This document shows, one piece after another, positions 26,068 through 34,435 of a DNA stretch of 57,714 nucleotides. How positions within the stretch are numbered: position 1 is the first letter of the stretch; every line of letters starts with the position of its first letter. The notes beneath the pieces were generated by a model. That model saw only the letters and a list, made by a program, of their open reading frames with translations. It was not told the DNA's origin and searched no databases. A program made the translations under genes and the position numbers. This DNA is from Bacteroidales bacterium (lineage in GTDB: Bacteria; Bacteroidota; Bacteroidia; Bacteroidales; UBA12077), in NCBI GenBank assembly GCA_003446015.1, contig DMBU01000149.1, positions 1 to 57,714 of the forward strand, read 5' to 3'.

Positions 26068-26122
26068 AAAAAAAGATTCTATCTTAAATTTTTCAAATTC
26101 AAATTTAAAATAGAATCTTTTT
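26068..26122 (+). terminator. Long hairpin terminator after msrA
   Basis: AAAAAGATTCTAT on the left and ATAGAATCTTTTT on the right, extended inward by TTAAATTT/AAATTTAA with one mismatch. It runs right up to the start codon of the next gene at 26123, so it may also affect that gene's translation. Confidence 0.75.
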
Positions 26123-27115
26123 ATGAATTCAGACATTCTGGTATCACTTGTTGTGGTGCTACTTCCGTTAAGTTTTATATCAGAACGCATTTCTAATTTT
26201 TTCAAACTGGTATTACCTTCAGATGGAAAATTAGGCTTTGGTAATCTTCGGCATAAAGAAGATGATTCCAAAAAAGAAAAAACACGCGAACGCAAAATTT
26301 TCTTATTAAGTCTATTATCGGGAGAGATTGTGGCTTTTGCCCTTAAAGCAGATTTATTTCAGATAATCGAAAATGGCAAAATTGGGTGGAATCATAAAAG
26401 TGATGATTTGCTATGGATTGTAGGTTGTTTTTTTACTGGTTTCTTCCTCAGCTGGGGTAGTAAATTCTGGCATGATTTATTAGGAATTTTGCTTGAAGTT
26501 AAAAACTTACGTAAAGCTTATGCAGCAGAAAAAACAGCTGAAGTTAAAACCAAAGCAGACGAAGCCGAAATAATTTCTGATGTTATGGATGGGAATGATA
26601 TCGAATCAAAACCTGTCGAAATTAACATAAATCATGATAAAATTAGTGTTGAAAGAATCAAAAAACTTCATCCTAAACTAAGAAACGAAGTCATTGAGAT
26701 TTATATTAAAATTCTTGAAAGAGGAGTTAGTATTCGTTTTACAGATACCTTAAGAACTTTTACTGAACAAAATGATTTGTATGCCCAGGGCAGAACCAAA
26801 AATGGAAAAATAGTTACCCATGCTAAAGCCGGAGAATCATATCATAACTATGGTTTAGCCTTAGATTTCTGTTTACTATTAAAAGAAGGAAAAGAAGTTT
26901 CATGGAACAGGAACTTAGATATGGATGCCGACAATCAAAAAGACTGGGACGAAGTTGTAGCTGTTTTTAAGCATTATGGCTGGGAGTGGGGTGGTGACTG
27001 GGCTAATTTTAAGGATTATCCGCACTTCCAGAAAACATTTGGGTTTTCAACTTCCGAACTATTAAAAAGATATAATAACAAACTAACCGATAAATCAACT
27101 TACGTTAAACTCTGA
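26123..27115 (+). CDS. Membrane protein with M15C-type peptidoglycan peptidase domain
   Basis: A 330-residue protein. Residues 1-130 contain about three hydrophobic segments (5-20, 60-75, 95-125), residues 130-165 a charged linker, and ~175-315 an M15 peptidase of the endolysin (L-Ala-D-Glu) type. Zinc ligands are His241 and Asp248 in GESYHNYGLALDF and His301 in DYPHFQ; Glu288 in GWEWGGDW is the likely catalytic region. It would cleave peptidoglycan peptides close to the membrane. Phage endolysins have the same catalytic domain without the membrane part, and no phage genes surround it. The next gene starts 21 bp downstream. Confidence 0.82.
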   Translation: MNSDILVSLVVVLLPLSFISERISNFFKLVLPSDGKLGFGNLRHKEDDSKKEKTRERKIFLLSLLSGEIVAFALKADLFQIIENGKIGWNHKSDDLLWIVGCFFTGFFLSWGSKFWHDLLGILLEVKNLRKAYAAEKTAEVKTKADEAEIISDVMDGNDIESKPVEININHDKISVERIKKLHPKLRNEVIEIYIKILERGVSIRFTDTLRTFTEQNDLYAQGRTKNGKIVTHAKAGESYHNYGLALDFCLLLKEGKEVSWNRNLDMDADNQKDWDEVVAVFKHYGWEWGGDWANFKDYPHFQKTFGFSTSELLKRYNNKLTDKSTYVKL

Positions 27116-27136
27116 TTTCTTTATCCTGACCAAAAT

Positions 27137-27466
27137 ATGAAAAGCAAAATAATTATTGGGATTATAGTTCTTGTAGCCATCTGGATTACAGGAATAATTG
27201 TTGATTTTGATGAATTAGCAACTAAAAAACCAAATCCTGAGTACCAGAAATATATCGCTGAATATAAAGCTGAAACTGAGAAAAAATACAATGATATTAT
27301 TGATCAATTAGACAATGACTACCGAATTCAATTTAATGAAGAAAAGTCTATTCGAGTTGATGATTGTATAGGCTCGAATTTCGAAGGTGCTGAAGTAAAA
27401 CTGGCAGGAATACAGATTTACGATAGTATTTTTCGTAAAAAGAGCAAAACCTTTTTATACCTATAA
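27137..27466 (+). CDS. N-terminal part of a frameshifted membrane protein
   Basis: A 109-residue open frame: one membrane helix (residues 4-22, IIIGIIVLVAIWITGIIV), then a helical charged region (PEYQKYIAEYKAETEKKYNDII). Reading continues naturally into the frame of the gene at 27501 if one A of the AAAA at 27446-27449 is removed, giving ...FRKKSKPFYTYNCNSAKF. The two pieces together would form one protein of about 451 residues anchored at both ends. This is either a true frameshift mutation or an assembly/sequencing indel. The family is not recognised. Confidence 0.6.
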   Translation: MKSKIIIGIIVLVAIWITGIIVDFDELATKKPNPEYQKYIAEYKAETEKKYNDIIDQLDNDYRIQFNEEKSIRVDDCIGSNFEGAEVKLAGIQIYDSIFRKKSKTFLYL

Positions 27467-27500
27467 TTGCAATAGTGCAAAGTTTGATCCTGATCATCCC

Positions 27501-28493
27501 ATGTTTGGTTTACCCGATATTGAAATAGCTGTTGGTCCGGTAAAGTATTATGAACCCGAAAGATCATCGTTAGAATCATTAATTAAACTAGGAATAGATA
27601 ATAAGCCAAAACCTTACAGGACTTATAAAAAACGACTTATCATTGATAGCTTAGGAGTACAGAATAAGTTTATTGAAATGCAGTTGTGGTTAACTATTTT
27701 TACAGTGAACATTACTGTTATTGCCGATCGCGACAAACCCCAGATTGATCCTACAGATGAATCCTTAAACGAGAAAATATATCCCGGATACTGGTATAAA
27801 GATTCGCGAAGATTTGTTTCAATGAACGATTTAGAGCATAAAGAAGAATATAAAAATCACTTATACAGCGACATTACCTTTGTGTTAGAAGTTAACCCCA
27901 ATGCATCGCCCTGGTACATAAAAACAGATCATACACAAAACGAAAAACCTGATATTGCAGTAGGCGCAGTTTTTTGTCAGCAATTAATTAAGCATCCTGA
28001 AGATGAAAATAAGATTCATCTGCAAACCTACAAGGGAATGGCGGCTCCGTTATATCACAAAGCTTTTGAAAATGACAATTCCCTTTCTGATGATTTGGAT
28101 AAATCTATTCTCAACCTAATGAACGACTTAGAAAATGTTAGCAATGAAAATATCTGGAACAAAGAATATTTTGTAAAACTATATTCTGCAAATATAGGTG
28201 CAAGACAAAAAGGATTATTTGGAACAAAAAAATTCGATGAGCAGGTTGAATATACTTTTCTGATGCCGCTATTTATTGTTGGAAGCTGGGATATTCAATT
28301 ACCTGAAGAGATTTTGCCAGAAATGGAAGCTCCCAAACCCTATTACAAAAGTTTAAGTATAAAAAACTTACTTCCAAAATGGGGCCTTGGATTTGGAAAA
28401 TGGATAAGTTCAACTTTATTAATTGTATTAGCAATATTGATTTTTCTTTATTTATCTCCATCTTTACTGGCCAAATTTTTTAAAATAAAATAA
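27501..28493 (+). CDS. C-terminal part of the frameshifted membrane protein
   Basis: A 330-residue open frame beginning at an internal Met. The coding frame is open further upstream to about 27396, which shows the ATG at 27501 is not the natural start. It contains a large strand-rich soluble domain (IEMQLWLTIFTVNITVIADRD, GYWYKDSRRFVSMNDLEHKE) and a C-terminal helix (residues ~303-324, ISSTLLIVLAILIFLYL). It lies downstream of the M15 peptidase and overlaps the FucI-like gene by one base. No catalytic motif or family is recognised. With the N-terminal piece it would span the membrane at both ends, with the soluble domain probably in the periplasm. Confidence 0.6.
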   Translation: MFGLPDIEIAVGPVKYYEPERSSLESLIKLGIDNKPKPYRTYKKRLIIDSLGVQNKFIEMQLWLTIFTVNITVIADRDKPQIDPTDESLNEKIYPGYWYKDSRRFVSMNDLEHKEEYKNHLYSDITFVLEVNPNASPWYIKTDHTQNEKPDIAVGAVFCQQLIKHPEDENKIHLQTYKGMAAPLYHKAFENDNSLSDDLDKSILNLMNDLENVSNENIWNKEYFVKLYSANIGARQKGLFGTKKFDEQVEYTFLMPLFIVGSWDIQLPEEILPEMEAPKPYYKSLSIKNLLPKWGLGFGKWISSTLLIVLAILIFLYLSPSLLAKFFKIK

Positions 28494-29659
28494 TGAATAA
28501 ACTTAAAATAGGATTCATTGCTTTTCCGGGAGCATCGAAGGATGTATTTAAAAGAGGAGAAGAAATTCTAAAAAACAAAGTTCAGAATATTGAATTTGAA
28601 TTGGAAGGCAAAAATCCTGATGCAATATTCATAATTACGGGAGGATCAGAAAACCAGGCAAAGAAATTACTAAAAGGAAATAAAAGAATACTTTTATTGG
28701 CTATTACAGAAAATAATAGTTATGCCGCATCATCTGAAATAAAAGCTTATTGTAATCAAAATAAAATTGACTCCGTTTTGTACAATATAGACGTTGAAAA
28801 AGATCTTGAAACTAAACTGAATTACTTCATTACATGCACAAACGCACTAAAGAAAATATCAAGCTACAAAATCGGATTAATTGGAGAAGTATCCGAATGG
28901 CTTATTTCATCGAACATTGATCAAAGTTTATTATTAAATAAATTTGGTTTGCAACTTCAAAAAATAGCTTGGAACGAATTCCCCGAATATTCAACTTATA
29001 CCATAAATAAAGAGTTCTTAAATCATTTTAATCATTCTGAATTTGATTTGGAAGATTCTTCAAAAGTGTATAATCTTTTACATGAAATTGTTAAAACAAA
29101 ACAGCTTGATGCTATTACTGTTGAATGTTTTCCCTTAGTAAGAGAAAATGCGGTTACTGCATGTTTAGCTTTATCCAATTTTAATTCAAATGGATTACCT
29201 GCTGGTTGCGAAGGTGATGTAACTGGTATTACAGGTAAAATTCTTTTAAAGGAACTTACAGGACAAATCCCTTGGATGGCTAATTTAGCAGCTCTTGAGG
29301 AAGATAAAATATTTTTTGCACATTGCACCATTGCCACTGATTTGATTTCAGATTATACAATAAATACTCATTTTGAAACAAATAAGGGAACAGCTGTTCA
29401 GGGCCGGTTTAAATCAGAAAACGCTACTGTTTTCAGATTAAGTAATGATTTGACTAAAGCTTTCTTATCATTTGGAAGAATTGTTGAAAGACCTACTAGA
29501 GAAGATTCATGTAGAACGCAAATTAAAATTGAAATTCCTTCTGACGATATACAAAAATTGAAAGATAATCCTTTGGGAAATCATCATTTAATTGTACCAG
29601 GAGATCATGTTGAACTACTTCAATATTTTTGCAAACTAACTGCAATAGAAGTAGTTTAA
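28493..29659 (+). CDS. L-fucose/L-arabinose isomerase-fold protein
   Basis: A 388-residue soluble protein, shorter than true FucI (about 590) or AraA (about 500). The C-terminal half has family-like metal-site text: Glu211 in TVECFP, Glu240 in AGCEGDVTG, His277 in FFAHCTIA and His364-His365 in GNHHLIVPGDHVELL. These match positions that bind the divalent metal in AraA/FucI. The N-terminal half has an alternating alpha/beta pattern with ITGGSENQ. It may isomerise or otherwise act on a sugar, but its genomic position after membrane proteins gives no pathway. It is translationally coupled to the gene before it (TAATG). Confidence 0.72.
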   Translation: MNKLKIGFIAFPGASKDVFKRGEEILKNKVQNIEFELEGKNPDAIFIITGGSENQAKKLLKGNKRILLLAITENNSYAASSEIKAYCNQNKIDSVLYNIDVEKDLETKLNYFITCTNALKKISSYKIGLIGEVSEWLISSNIDQSLLLNKFGLQLQKIAWNEFPEYSTYTINKEFLNHFNHSEFDLEDSSKVYNLLHEIVKTKQLDAITVECFPLVRENAVTACLALSNFNSNGLPAGCEGDVTGITGKILLKELTGQIPWMANLAALEEDKIFFAHCTIATDLISDYTINTHFETNKGTAVQGRFKSENATVFRLSNDLTKAFLSFGRIVERPTREDSCRTQIKIEIPSDDIQKLKDNPLGNHHLIVPGDHVELLQYFCKLTAIEVV

Positions 29660-29712
29660 TGGAAGAAATCTTTAAAACGCTGAATTGATTTTTGTAAACA
29701 AACCATTTCTCA

Positions 29713-30972
29713 TTAATCACTATTCTGTGCTGCAGTCCATGCCGTTGAAAAAGCAATTTGTAAATTATATCCGCCAGTTGGTGCATCTAAATCGAGTATT
29801 TCACCTGCAAAAAATAATCCTTTAACTAATTTGGATTCCATGGTTTTTTGATTTACTTCATTGGTGTCAATGCCTCCAGCTGTGATTATCGCTTCTTCCC
29901 AAGGTCTGTGTCCTTTCACCTTAAATTCAAAATTTCTTAACCATTTTTTGAGTTCCTTTCTTTCATTAGCAGAAATCTGGTGTCCTAACTTATCAGGTTC
30001 AATTTTGGTATCCTGAAGACAAACAGGAATAAGAATCTTTGGTAGTAATCCAGTCAATATTTCATTGAATTTTTCTTTTCCCTTTTCATTAAAATCACGG
30101 ATAAGCCTATTATCCAATTTTTTATCATCTAAAGCCGATTTCAAATCAATACTAAATATAATTTCTTTTTTTTCTTTTAGAGCAGGCACTATTAATCTGC
30201 TTAGCGAAAGCACGATAGGACCTGTAATTCCAAAATCCGCAAAGCTCATTTCACCAAAATCTTCACCAGCTTTTTTGCCATCAATCCAAACGGTAGCTTT
30301 AATATTTTTAAGCTCTAAACCATTTATACTTTTTGCTTTTAATCCTTCTGTTTCTAGAGGAACTAACGAAGGCCAAACAGGATTTACCTTATGTCCGGCC
30401 AATTTTGCAAGTTCATATCCATCACCAGTAGAACCAGTTGCAGGATAAGAAACGCCTCCTGTAGTAATAATTACTTTATTTGCATGATATGTTACTGCCT
30501 CGTTTTTTCCATTTTCATTATTTATCCCTTGCACACCAATAATTTTACTATCCTCAATAAGAAGTTGGTTAACCCTGACATTCGTTTTAATTGTAACTCC
30601 TATATTTTTGCACCATTGCACCATTGAATGAACAAGTTCTACAGCTTTTCCACTTTCCGGAAATACCCTGCCACCACGTTCAATAACCGTTTTTACACCA
30701 ATTTTATTAAAAAACTGAATAAGTTCGTCTGAAAAAAAATCGGAGAATGATGATCGGAGAAACCTTCCATTGGGTTGAACCTGACTTATAAATTCAGCTA
30801 ATGGTGCTGTATTTGTTATGTTACAACGTCCTTTTCCGGTTATGCTCAGTTTCCTGCCTGGTCTGTTCATTCGTTCTAAAACAAGCACTTTTACACCTAA
30901 TTCCGCCGATTGACCTGCTGCCATTAAGCCTGCTGCTCCTCCACCAATTATTATTGTATCAAATTTCTGCAT
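29713..30972 (-). CDS. HI0933/BaiN-family FAD-dependent oxidoreductase
   Basis: A 419-residue flavoprotein. The dinucleotide fold IIIGGGAAGLMAAGQSAELG is followed by the signature MNRPGRKLSITGKGRCNITN, both diagnostic of the HI0933 family. Later blocks include TTGGVSYPATGSTGDGYELA and a C-terminal AGEILDLDAPTGGYNLQIAFSTAW that closes the FAD site. Some members reduce bile-acid enoyl intermediates, others have no known substrate; this one cannot be placed. It is convergent with the FucI-like gene without a clear terminator between. Confidence 0.9.
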   Translation of the reverse strand: MQKFDTIIIGGGAAGLMAAGQSAELGVKVLVLERMNRPGRKLSITGKGRCNITNTAPLAEFISQVQPNGRFLRSSFSDFFSDELIQFFNKIGVKTVIERGGRVFPESGKAVELVHSMVQWCKNIGVTIKTNVRVNQLLIEDSKIIGVQGINNENGKNEAVTYHANKVIITTGGVSYPATGSTGDGYELAKLAGHKVNPVWPSLVPLETEGLKAKSINGLELKNIKATVWIDGKKAGEDFGEMSFADFGITGPIVLSLSRLIVPALKEKKEIIFSIDLKSALDDKKLDNRLIRDFNEKGKEKFNEILTGLLPKILIPVCLQDTKIEPDKLGHQISANERKELKKWLRNFEFKVKGHRPWEEAIITAGGIDTNEVNQKTMESKLVKGLFFAGEILDLDAPTGGYNLQIAFSTAWTAAQNSD

Positions 30973-30994
30973 GTAATTTCAATTATATTTGCAA

Positions 30995-31024
30995 CAAAGA
31001 TAATTGGAATAGAATTAATACAAA
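30995..31024 (-). promoter_or_regulatory. Promoter of the HI0933-family flavoprotein
   Basis: On the minus strand: TTTG (31024-31021), an 18-bp spacer and TATCTTTG (31002-30995), an exact -7 match, 22 bp before the start codon at 30972. Confidence 0.7.
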
Positions 31025-31052
31025 CATATTGTATCTTTAGAACTATTTAAAA

Positions 31053-31136
31053 GGACTAAAGTCCACATTTTGTAATTGATTTAACCCTGACCTTAAGGTC
31101 AGGGTTAGCCATTATTATTTTAATGGGCTTTAGCCC
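31053..31136. repeat. Three-palindrome intergenic repeat, copy 1
   Basis: Three hairpins in a row: GGACTAAAGTCC (31053-31064), a perfect 24-bp palindrome with arms AACCCTGACCTT and AAGGTCAGGGTT (31083-31106), and GGGCTTTAGCCC (31125-31136). The same order and cores recur at 46971-47061. The element lies between the flavoprotein and RNase HI genes. Confidence 0.75.
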
Positions 31137-31177
31137 AGAATACAATTGCAAAAGGCTAAATATAACAATACCAATTA

Positions 31178-31669
31178 ATGAACCAAATTATTGAAATATA
31201 TACCGACGGGAGCTGTAATCCAAAGTACGGAATAGGAGGATGGGCAGCTTTAATCCTTGTTGAAGGGAAGCAAATCATCATACATGAAAGTGTTACAAAT
31301 ACTTCCCACAACCGAATGGAATTAACCGCTGTGATCAATTCGATAGAATATGTTAAAAAAGAATTTGCCAACATCAATGTAATTAAAATATTTACTGATA
31401 GCCAGTACGTTGTTGGAATCCCAACCCGAGCATTAAAATTAAAATCAAAGGATTTTATCACAAATGCAGGGAAAAAACTTCAAAATACCGATCTTGTTAA
31501 GGAACTTATCCAATTGATTGATTCCATGAAAATTGAGTTCATAAAGGTTAAAGCACATCAGAAAGTATCAGGACTACCAAATTACAATAGAGAAGTAGAT
31601 AAACTATCCCGTAAAATTGTCCGTGAGCAAATTAAATCAAGTTTGGACATTAGAAGTGCAACAAAATAA
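31178..31669 (+). CDS. rnhA: Ribonuclease HI
   Basis: A 163-residue RNase H. The four catalytic acids are visible: Asp10 in IYTDGSCNP, Glu48 in NRMELTAV, Asp74 in IFTDSQYVV and Asp141 in NREVDKLSR, with the catalytic-loop His127 in KAHQKV. It removes RNA from RNA-DNA hybrids such as R-loops and primers. It has the basic-protrusion-like region KLKSKDFITNAGKK found in the E. coli type. Single gene; the region 31670-31924 after it holds no gene I can support. Confidence 0.92.
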   Translation: MNQIIEIYTDGSCNPKYGIGGWAALILVEGKQIIIHESVTNTSHNRMELTAVINSIEYVKKEFANINVIKIFTDSQYVVGIPTRALKLKSKDFITNAGKKLQNTDLVKELIQLIDSMKIEFIKVKAHQKVSGLPNYNREVDKLSRKIVREQIKSSLDIRSATK

Positions 31670-31924
31670 TGGTTTTGCTGGTTTTAACCCCGATCTGGTA
31701 AAACTTAATTGGTAAGCATTTATAATTGAAATTATTTTAATTTCTCTTAATCGATTTATCATTCTATCTTTCATATAATCAATGCATAAACATTAGGATT
31801 CTCTAGTGGAGGTAATTAGAAACAAGTGGTTAATGACTATTTTGGGTTAAAATAAAATTTAAATGTTAGAATATGATACTGAACAAAATAGATGCTTAAA
31901 ACGTTTTTATAAAAAATAAATTCT

Positions 31925-32545
31925 ATGCTTATGAAACGTTCTATTATTACTTTAGTATTTTTCTTTAGTTTTTGTTTAATTACAAACGCTCAGACAACTC
32001 ATACCATTAATATTAGTGGATTTACTTTTAGTCCGAATGATATTACGATTAATGTTGGCGACACAGTCTTTTTCAATGGAAGCTCACTTCATCCTGTTCT
32101 TGAGGTTAGTGTAGATACATGGAATGCCGAGGGCAACACAGCTTTATCGGGTGGTTTTTCATTTCCTTCCGGAGTTGGTAAAATAGCATTCAATTCTGAA
32201 GGAACCCATTACTATATTTGTGAAAATCATATTTCAAGTGGTATGAAAGGTAAAATAAATGTATCAACAGCTACAAAATTAGAAAATGCAGATATACTTA
32301 AAGACATTCAAATTTATCCAAATCCTCTAGATGGAGATTATTTAACCATATCTAATATTAGTATAAAAAGTAGTCCTCTGGAAATTAAGATTTATGATTT
32401 AACCGGGAAAATCAAGATTGAAAGTAAAGAAAATACTACAGCTTCGCAATTCAAAATAGATTGTTATGATTTATCTGCAGGTATTTATATTGTACAGTTA
32501 AAAAATGGGAATATCATTTCATCTTCTAAATTAGTAAAGAAGTAA
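31925..32545 (+). CDS. Secreted cupredoxin with type IX sorting tail
   Basis: A 206-residue protein read from the ATG at 31925 or, equally likely, 31931. A signal peptide ends at about NAQ. The cupredoxin domain (26-115) has the type-1 copper ligands His56 in SSLHPV, Cys99 and His102 in YYICENHI, and Met107 in SSGM. Residues ~125-206 form a Por_Secre_tail (QIYPNPLDGDYLTIS, YDLTGKI, LSAGIYIVQLKNG), the T9SS C-terminal signal for export and surface attachment. It would be a surface electron-transfer protein. It precedes the cytochrome/YceI operon by 77 bp. Confidence 0.88.
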   Translation: MLMKRSIITLVFFFSFCLITNAQTTHTINISGFTFSPNDITINVGDTVFFNGSSLHPVLEVSVDTWNAEGNTALSGGFSFPSGVGKIAFNSEGTHYYICENHISSGMKGKINVSTATKLENADILKDIQIYPNPLDGDYLTISNISIKSSPLEIKIYDLTGKIKIESKENTTASQFKIDCYDLSAGIYIVQLKNGNIISSSKLVKK

Positions 32546-32566
32546 TTAAAAATCTTTAGTTTAAAT

Positions 32567-32599
32567 TTTGGCAAATATACTCTAAATTGAGTATATTTA
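32567..32599 (+). promoter_or_regulatory. Promoter of the cytochrome-DUF5777-YceI-SpoIIE operon
   Basis: TTTG (32567-32570), a 21-bp spacer and TATATTTA (32592-32599). The predicted start is close to 32605, about 18 nt before the ATG at 32623. Confidence 0.55.
32573..32598. promoter_or_regulatory. 26-bp perfect palindrome, candidate operator
   Basis: AAATATACTC (32573-32582) and GAGTATATTT (32589-32598) with a 6-bp centre. It fills the promoter spacer and overlaps the -7 element, the right position for a repressor site controlling the operon at 32623. Confidence 0.65.
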
Positions 32600-32622
32600 T
32601 CTGAAATCATAAAATTAGAGAT

Positions 32623-32997
32623 ATGAGATTATTCAAAAATTTATTGGTCGTTGGCACAATTATCATATACTTTTTTGTCAATTCTACATCTTGTACTTTC
32701 GATAGCGAAGAAGAACTTCTGGAATATTATAATTGTGATACTGTTAATGTAAATTATAACAATCTAACTTATATATTTACTGATATTTGTGCTGTTTGTC
32801 ATGATGATGATCCACCCAGAGTTGGAATAAAAATGAATTCTTATGAGAATGTTAAAGCATCTATCAATACAGGGAAAGTATTACCAGCAATAAAACATAC
32901 CGGTCCGTATAAGATGCCTTATGGTCAACCCATGTTGTCTGATTGCGATATTGATAAAATAGAAGCATGGATAAATGCAGGAATGCCCGAAAATTAA
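32623..32997 (+). CDS. Small cytochrome c-type lipoprotein
   Basis: A 124-residue protein with a signal peptide and lipobox ending at Cys24 (NSTSC). One haem-attachment motif, CAVCH, follows at about residues 57-61, and Met in YKMPYG may be the second axial ligand. The tail CDIDKIEAWINAGMPEN is typical of single-haem c domains in Bacteroidota. It should be periplasmic and transfer electrons, possibly to the cupredoxin encoded upstream. The DUF5777 gene starts 5 bp downstream. Confidence 0.85.
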   Translation: MRLFKNLLVVGTIIIYFFVNSTSCTFDSEEELLEYYNCDTVNVNYNNLTYIFTDICAVCHDDDPPRVGIKMNSYENVKASINTGKVLPAIKHTGPYKMPYGQPMLSDCDIDKIEAWINAGMPEN

Positions 32998-33002
32998 AGT
33001 AT

Positions 33003-33887
33003 ATGAGAAAAATTACCATTTTAATATTTACAATCCTTTGTTCATATTCATTGAAAAGTCAGGATTTGCTTTCAATGCTGGATTCCATTCAACCTGAGGT
33101 AAAACAAACTCAATATGAAGAGGGAACTTTTAAAAGTGTTCGTTTAATAAATGGATATACCAGCGAAACAGCAGGAAAAAACAACCTTATATTTTCCATT
33201 TCTCATCGATTTGGTAATGTTAATGGAGGGTTTCATGATTTTTATGGTTTGGATCAATCTACCATTCGATTTGGTTTTGAGTATGGAATAAACGACAGAA
33301 TTGACCTCGGAATTGGTCGCAGTAATTTTGAAGACATTTATGATGGATTTATAAAAATAAAATTAGCACGGCAATCGACAGGAAAAAAACGTTTTCCCTT
33401 TACAATTACCTGGTCCGAAGGCCTGTCTGTGAATACCTTGGAGTGGACCATCCCTGAAATAGATTATCCTTTGACAGCACGCTTTAATTATATTCATGAG
33501 TTATTTATCACACGAAAATTTAACGAACGACTTTCTTTGCAATTATCACCGGTTATAGTTCACAGAAATATGGTTAAAACCAATGAAGATCAAAATACGG
33601 TTAGTGCAATCGGAGCAGGTGGAAGATATAAAATAACCAATCGTTTTACGGCTGTTGTTGAGTATTATTATCTTTTTCCAGGAAAAACAGCCGAAAATTA
33701 CAACAATTCACTGGCTTTAGGTGTTGAAATAGAAACTGGCGGTCATGTTTTTCAAATACATGTTACCAATGCAACCGGAATGACAGAGAAAGCATTTATT
33801 CCTGAAACAAACGGGAAATGGCTTGATGGAGATATTGGTATAGGATTCAATATCATTCGTTTATTTAATTTAGAAAGAAAAAAATAA
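33003..33887 (+). CDS. DUF5777-like outer-membrane beta-barrel protein
   Basis: A 294-residue protein. I take the ATG at 33003, which opens a clear signal peptide (MRKITILIFTILCSYSLKSQ); a longer frame from 32967 would lie inside the cytochrome gene. The mature region is a regular series of amphipathic strands with alternating hydrophobic residues (LIFSISHRFGNVNGGF, IRFGFEYGINDRIDLGIGRS, RFTAVVEYYYLFPG) that fits an outer-membrane barrel. DUF5777 proteins are repeatedly found next to cytochrome c and YceI genes. The function is unknown; a porin or electron-transfer scaffold is possible. It overlaps the next gene by one base. Confidence 0.78.
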   Translation: MRKITILIFTILCSYSLKSQDLLSMLDSIQPEVKQTQYEEGTFKSVRLINGYTSETAGKNNLIFSISHRFGNVNGGFHDFYGLDQSTIRFGFEYGINDRIDLGIGRSNFEDIYDGFIKIKLARQSTGKKRFPFTITWSEGLSVNTLEWTIPEIDYPLTARFNYIHELFITRKFNERLSLQLSPVIVHRNMVKTNEDQNTVSAIGAGGRYKITNRFTAVVEYYYLFPGKTAENYNNSLALGVEIETGGHVFQIHVTNATGMTEKAFIPETNGKWLDGDIGIGFNIIRLFNLERKK

Positions 33888-34435
33888 TGAGAAAATTCTT
33901 TGTATTTGTTGTTTCAGTTTTCCTTTTTACAAATATTTTTGCACAGGACTTATATGTGGTTTCAAAAGGATCTGCTGATTTTACATCCGATGCACCACTT
34001 GAATTAATCGAAGCTTCTTCGGAACAAGTTACAGGTTTATTAAAAATCACTGATCGTTCATTTGCTTTTCGGGTAGCTATGAAAAGTTTTAACGGGTTTA
34101 ATAGTTCGTTGCAACAAACCCATTTCAACGAAAACTATATGGAATCGGCAAAATATCCTCATACCATTTTTGAAGGAAAAATCATTGAAGAATTAGATTT
34201 TAATAAACCCGGTATATATCATGTAAGAGGAAAAGGAAGCTTTACTTCGCATGGTATTAAGCAAGAACGAATTATTAAATGCAAGTTGAATGTAACACCG
34301 GGGAATATAAAAGTAAGTTCAGAATTTACAGTTTTACTTGACGACCATAATATAAAAATTCCCACTGTAGTTAGTCAAAAAATTGCCGAAGAAATACTTG
34401 TAATTGTTAATATTGAATTAGTTCCTAAAAAATAA
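33887..34435 (+). CDS. YceI-family periplasmic lipid-binding protein
   Basis: A 182-residue protein with a signal peptide ending near FAQ. The YceI lipocalin-like fold is recognisable from YVVSKGSADFTSDAPLELIEASSEQ, the central FNSSLQQTHFNENYMESAKYP and GSFTSHGIKQERIIKCKLNV. YceI proteins bind polyisoprenoid-type lipids such as quinone precursors. Located between a cytochrome/barrel pair and a phosphatase sensor, it may supply or bind an isoprenoid for electron transfer. One-base overlaps on both sides show strict cotranscription. Confidence 0.88.
   Translation: MRKFFVFVVSVFLFTNIFAQDLYVVSKGSADFTSDAPLELIEASSEQVTGLLKITDRSFAFRVAMKSFNGFNSSLQQTHFNENYMESAKYPHTIFEGKIIEELDFNKPGIYHVRGKGSFTSHGIKQERIIKCKLNVTPGNIKVSSEFTVLLDDHNIKIPTVVSQKIAEEILVIVNIELVPKK

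Noticed and set aside
27440..27500. Programmed ribosomal frameshift joining the two membrane-protein pieces
   Set aside because: A one-base surplus in an A run explains the shift. No slippery heptamer with the needed direction or downstream pseudoknot was recognised, so mutation or sequencing error is simpler.
26123..28493. Prophage lysis region
   Set aside because: The M15 domain is endolysin-like, but it is fused to membrane helices and no phage structural, integrase or holin genes are nearby.
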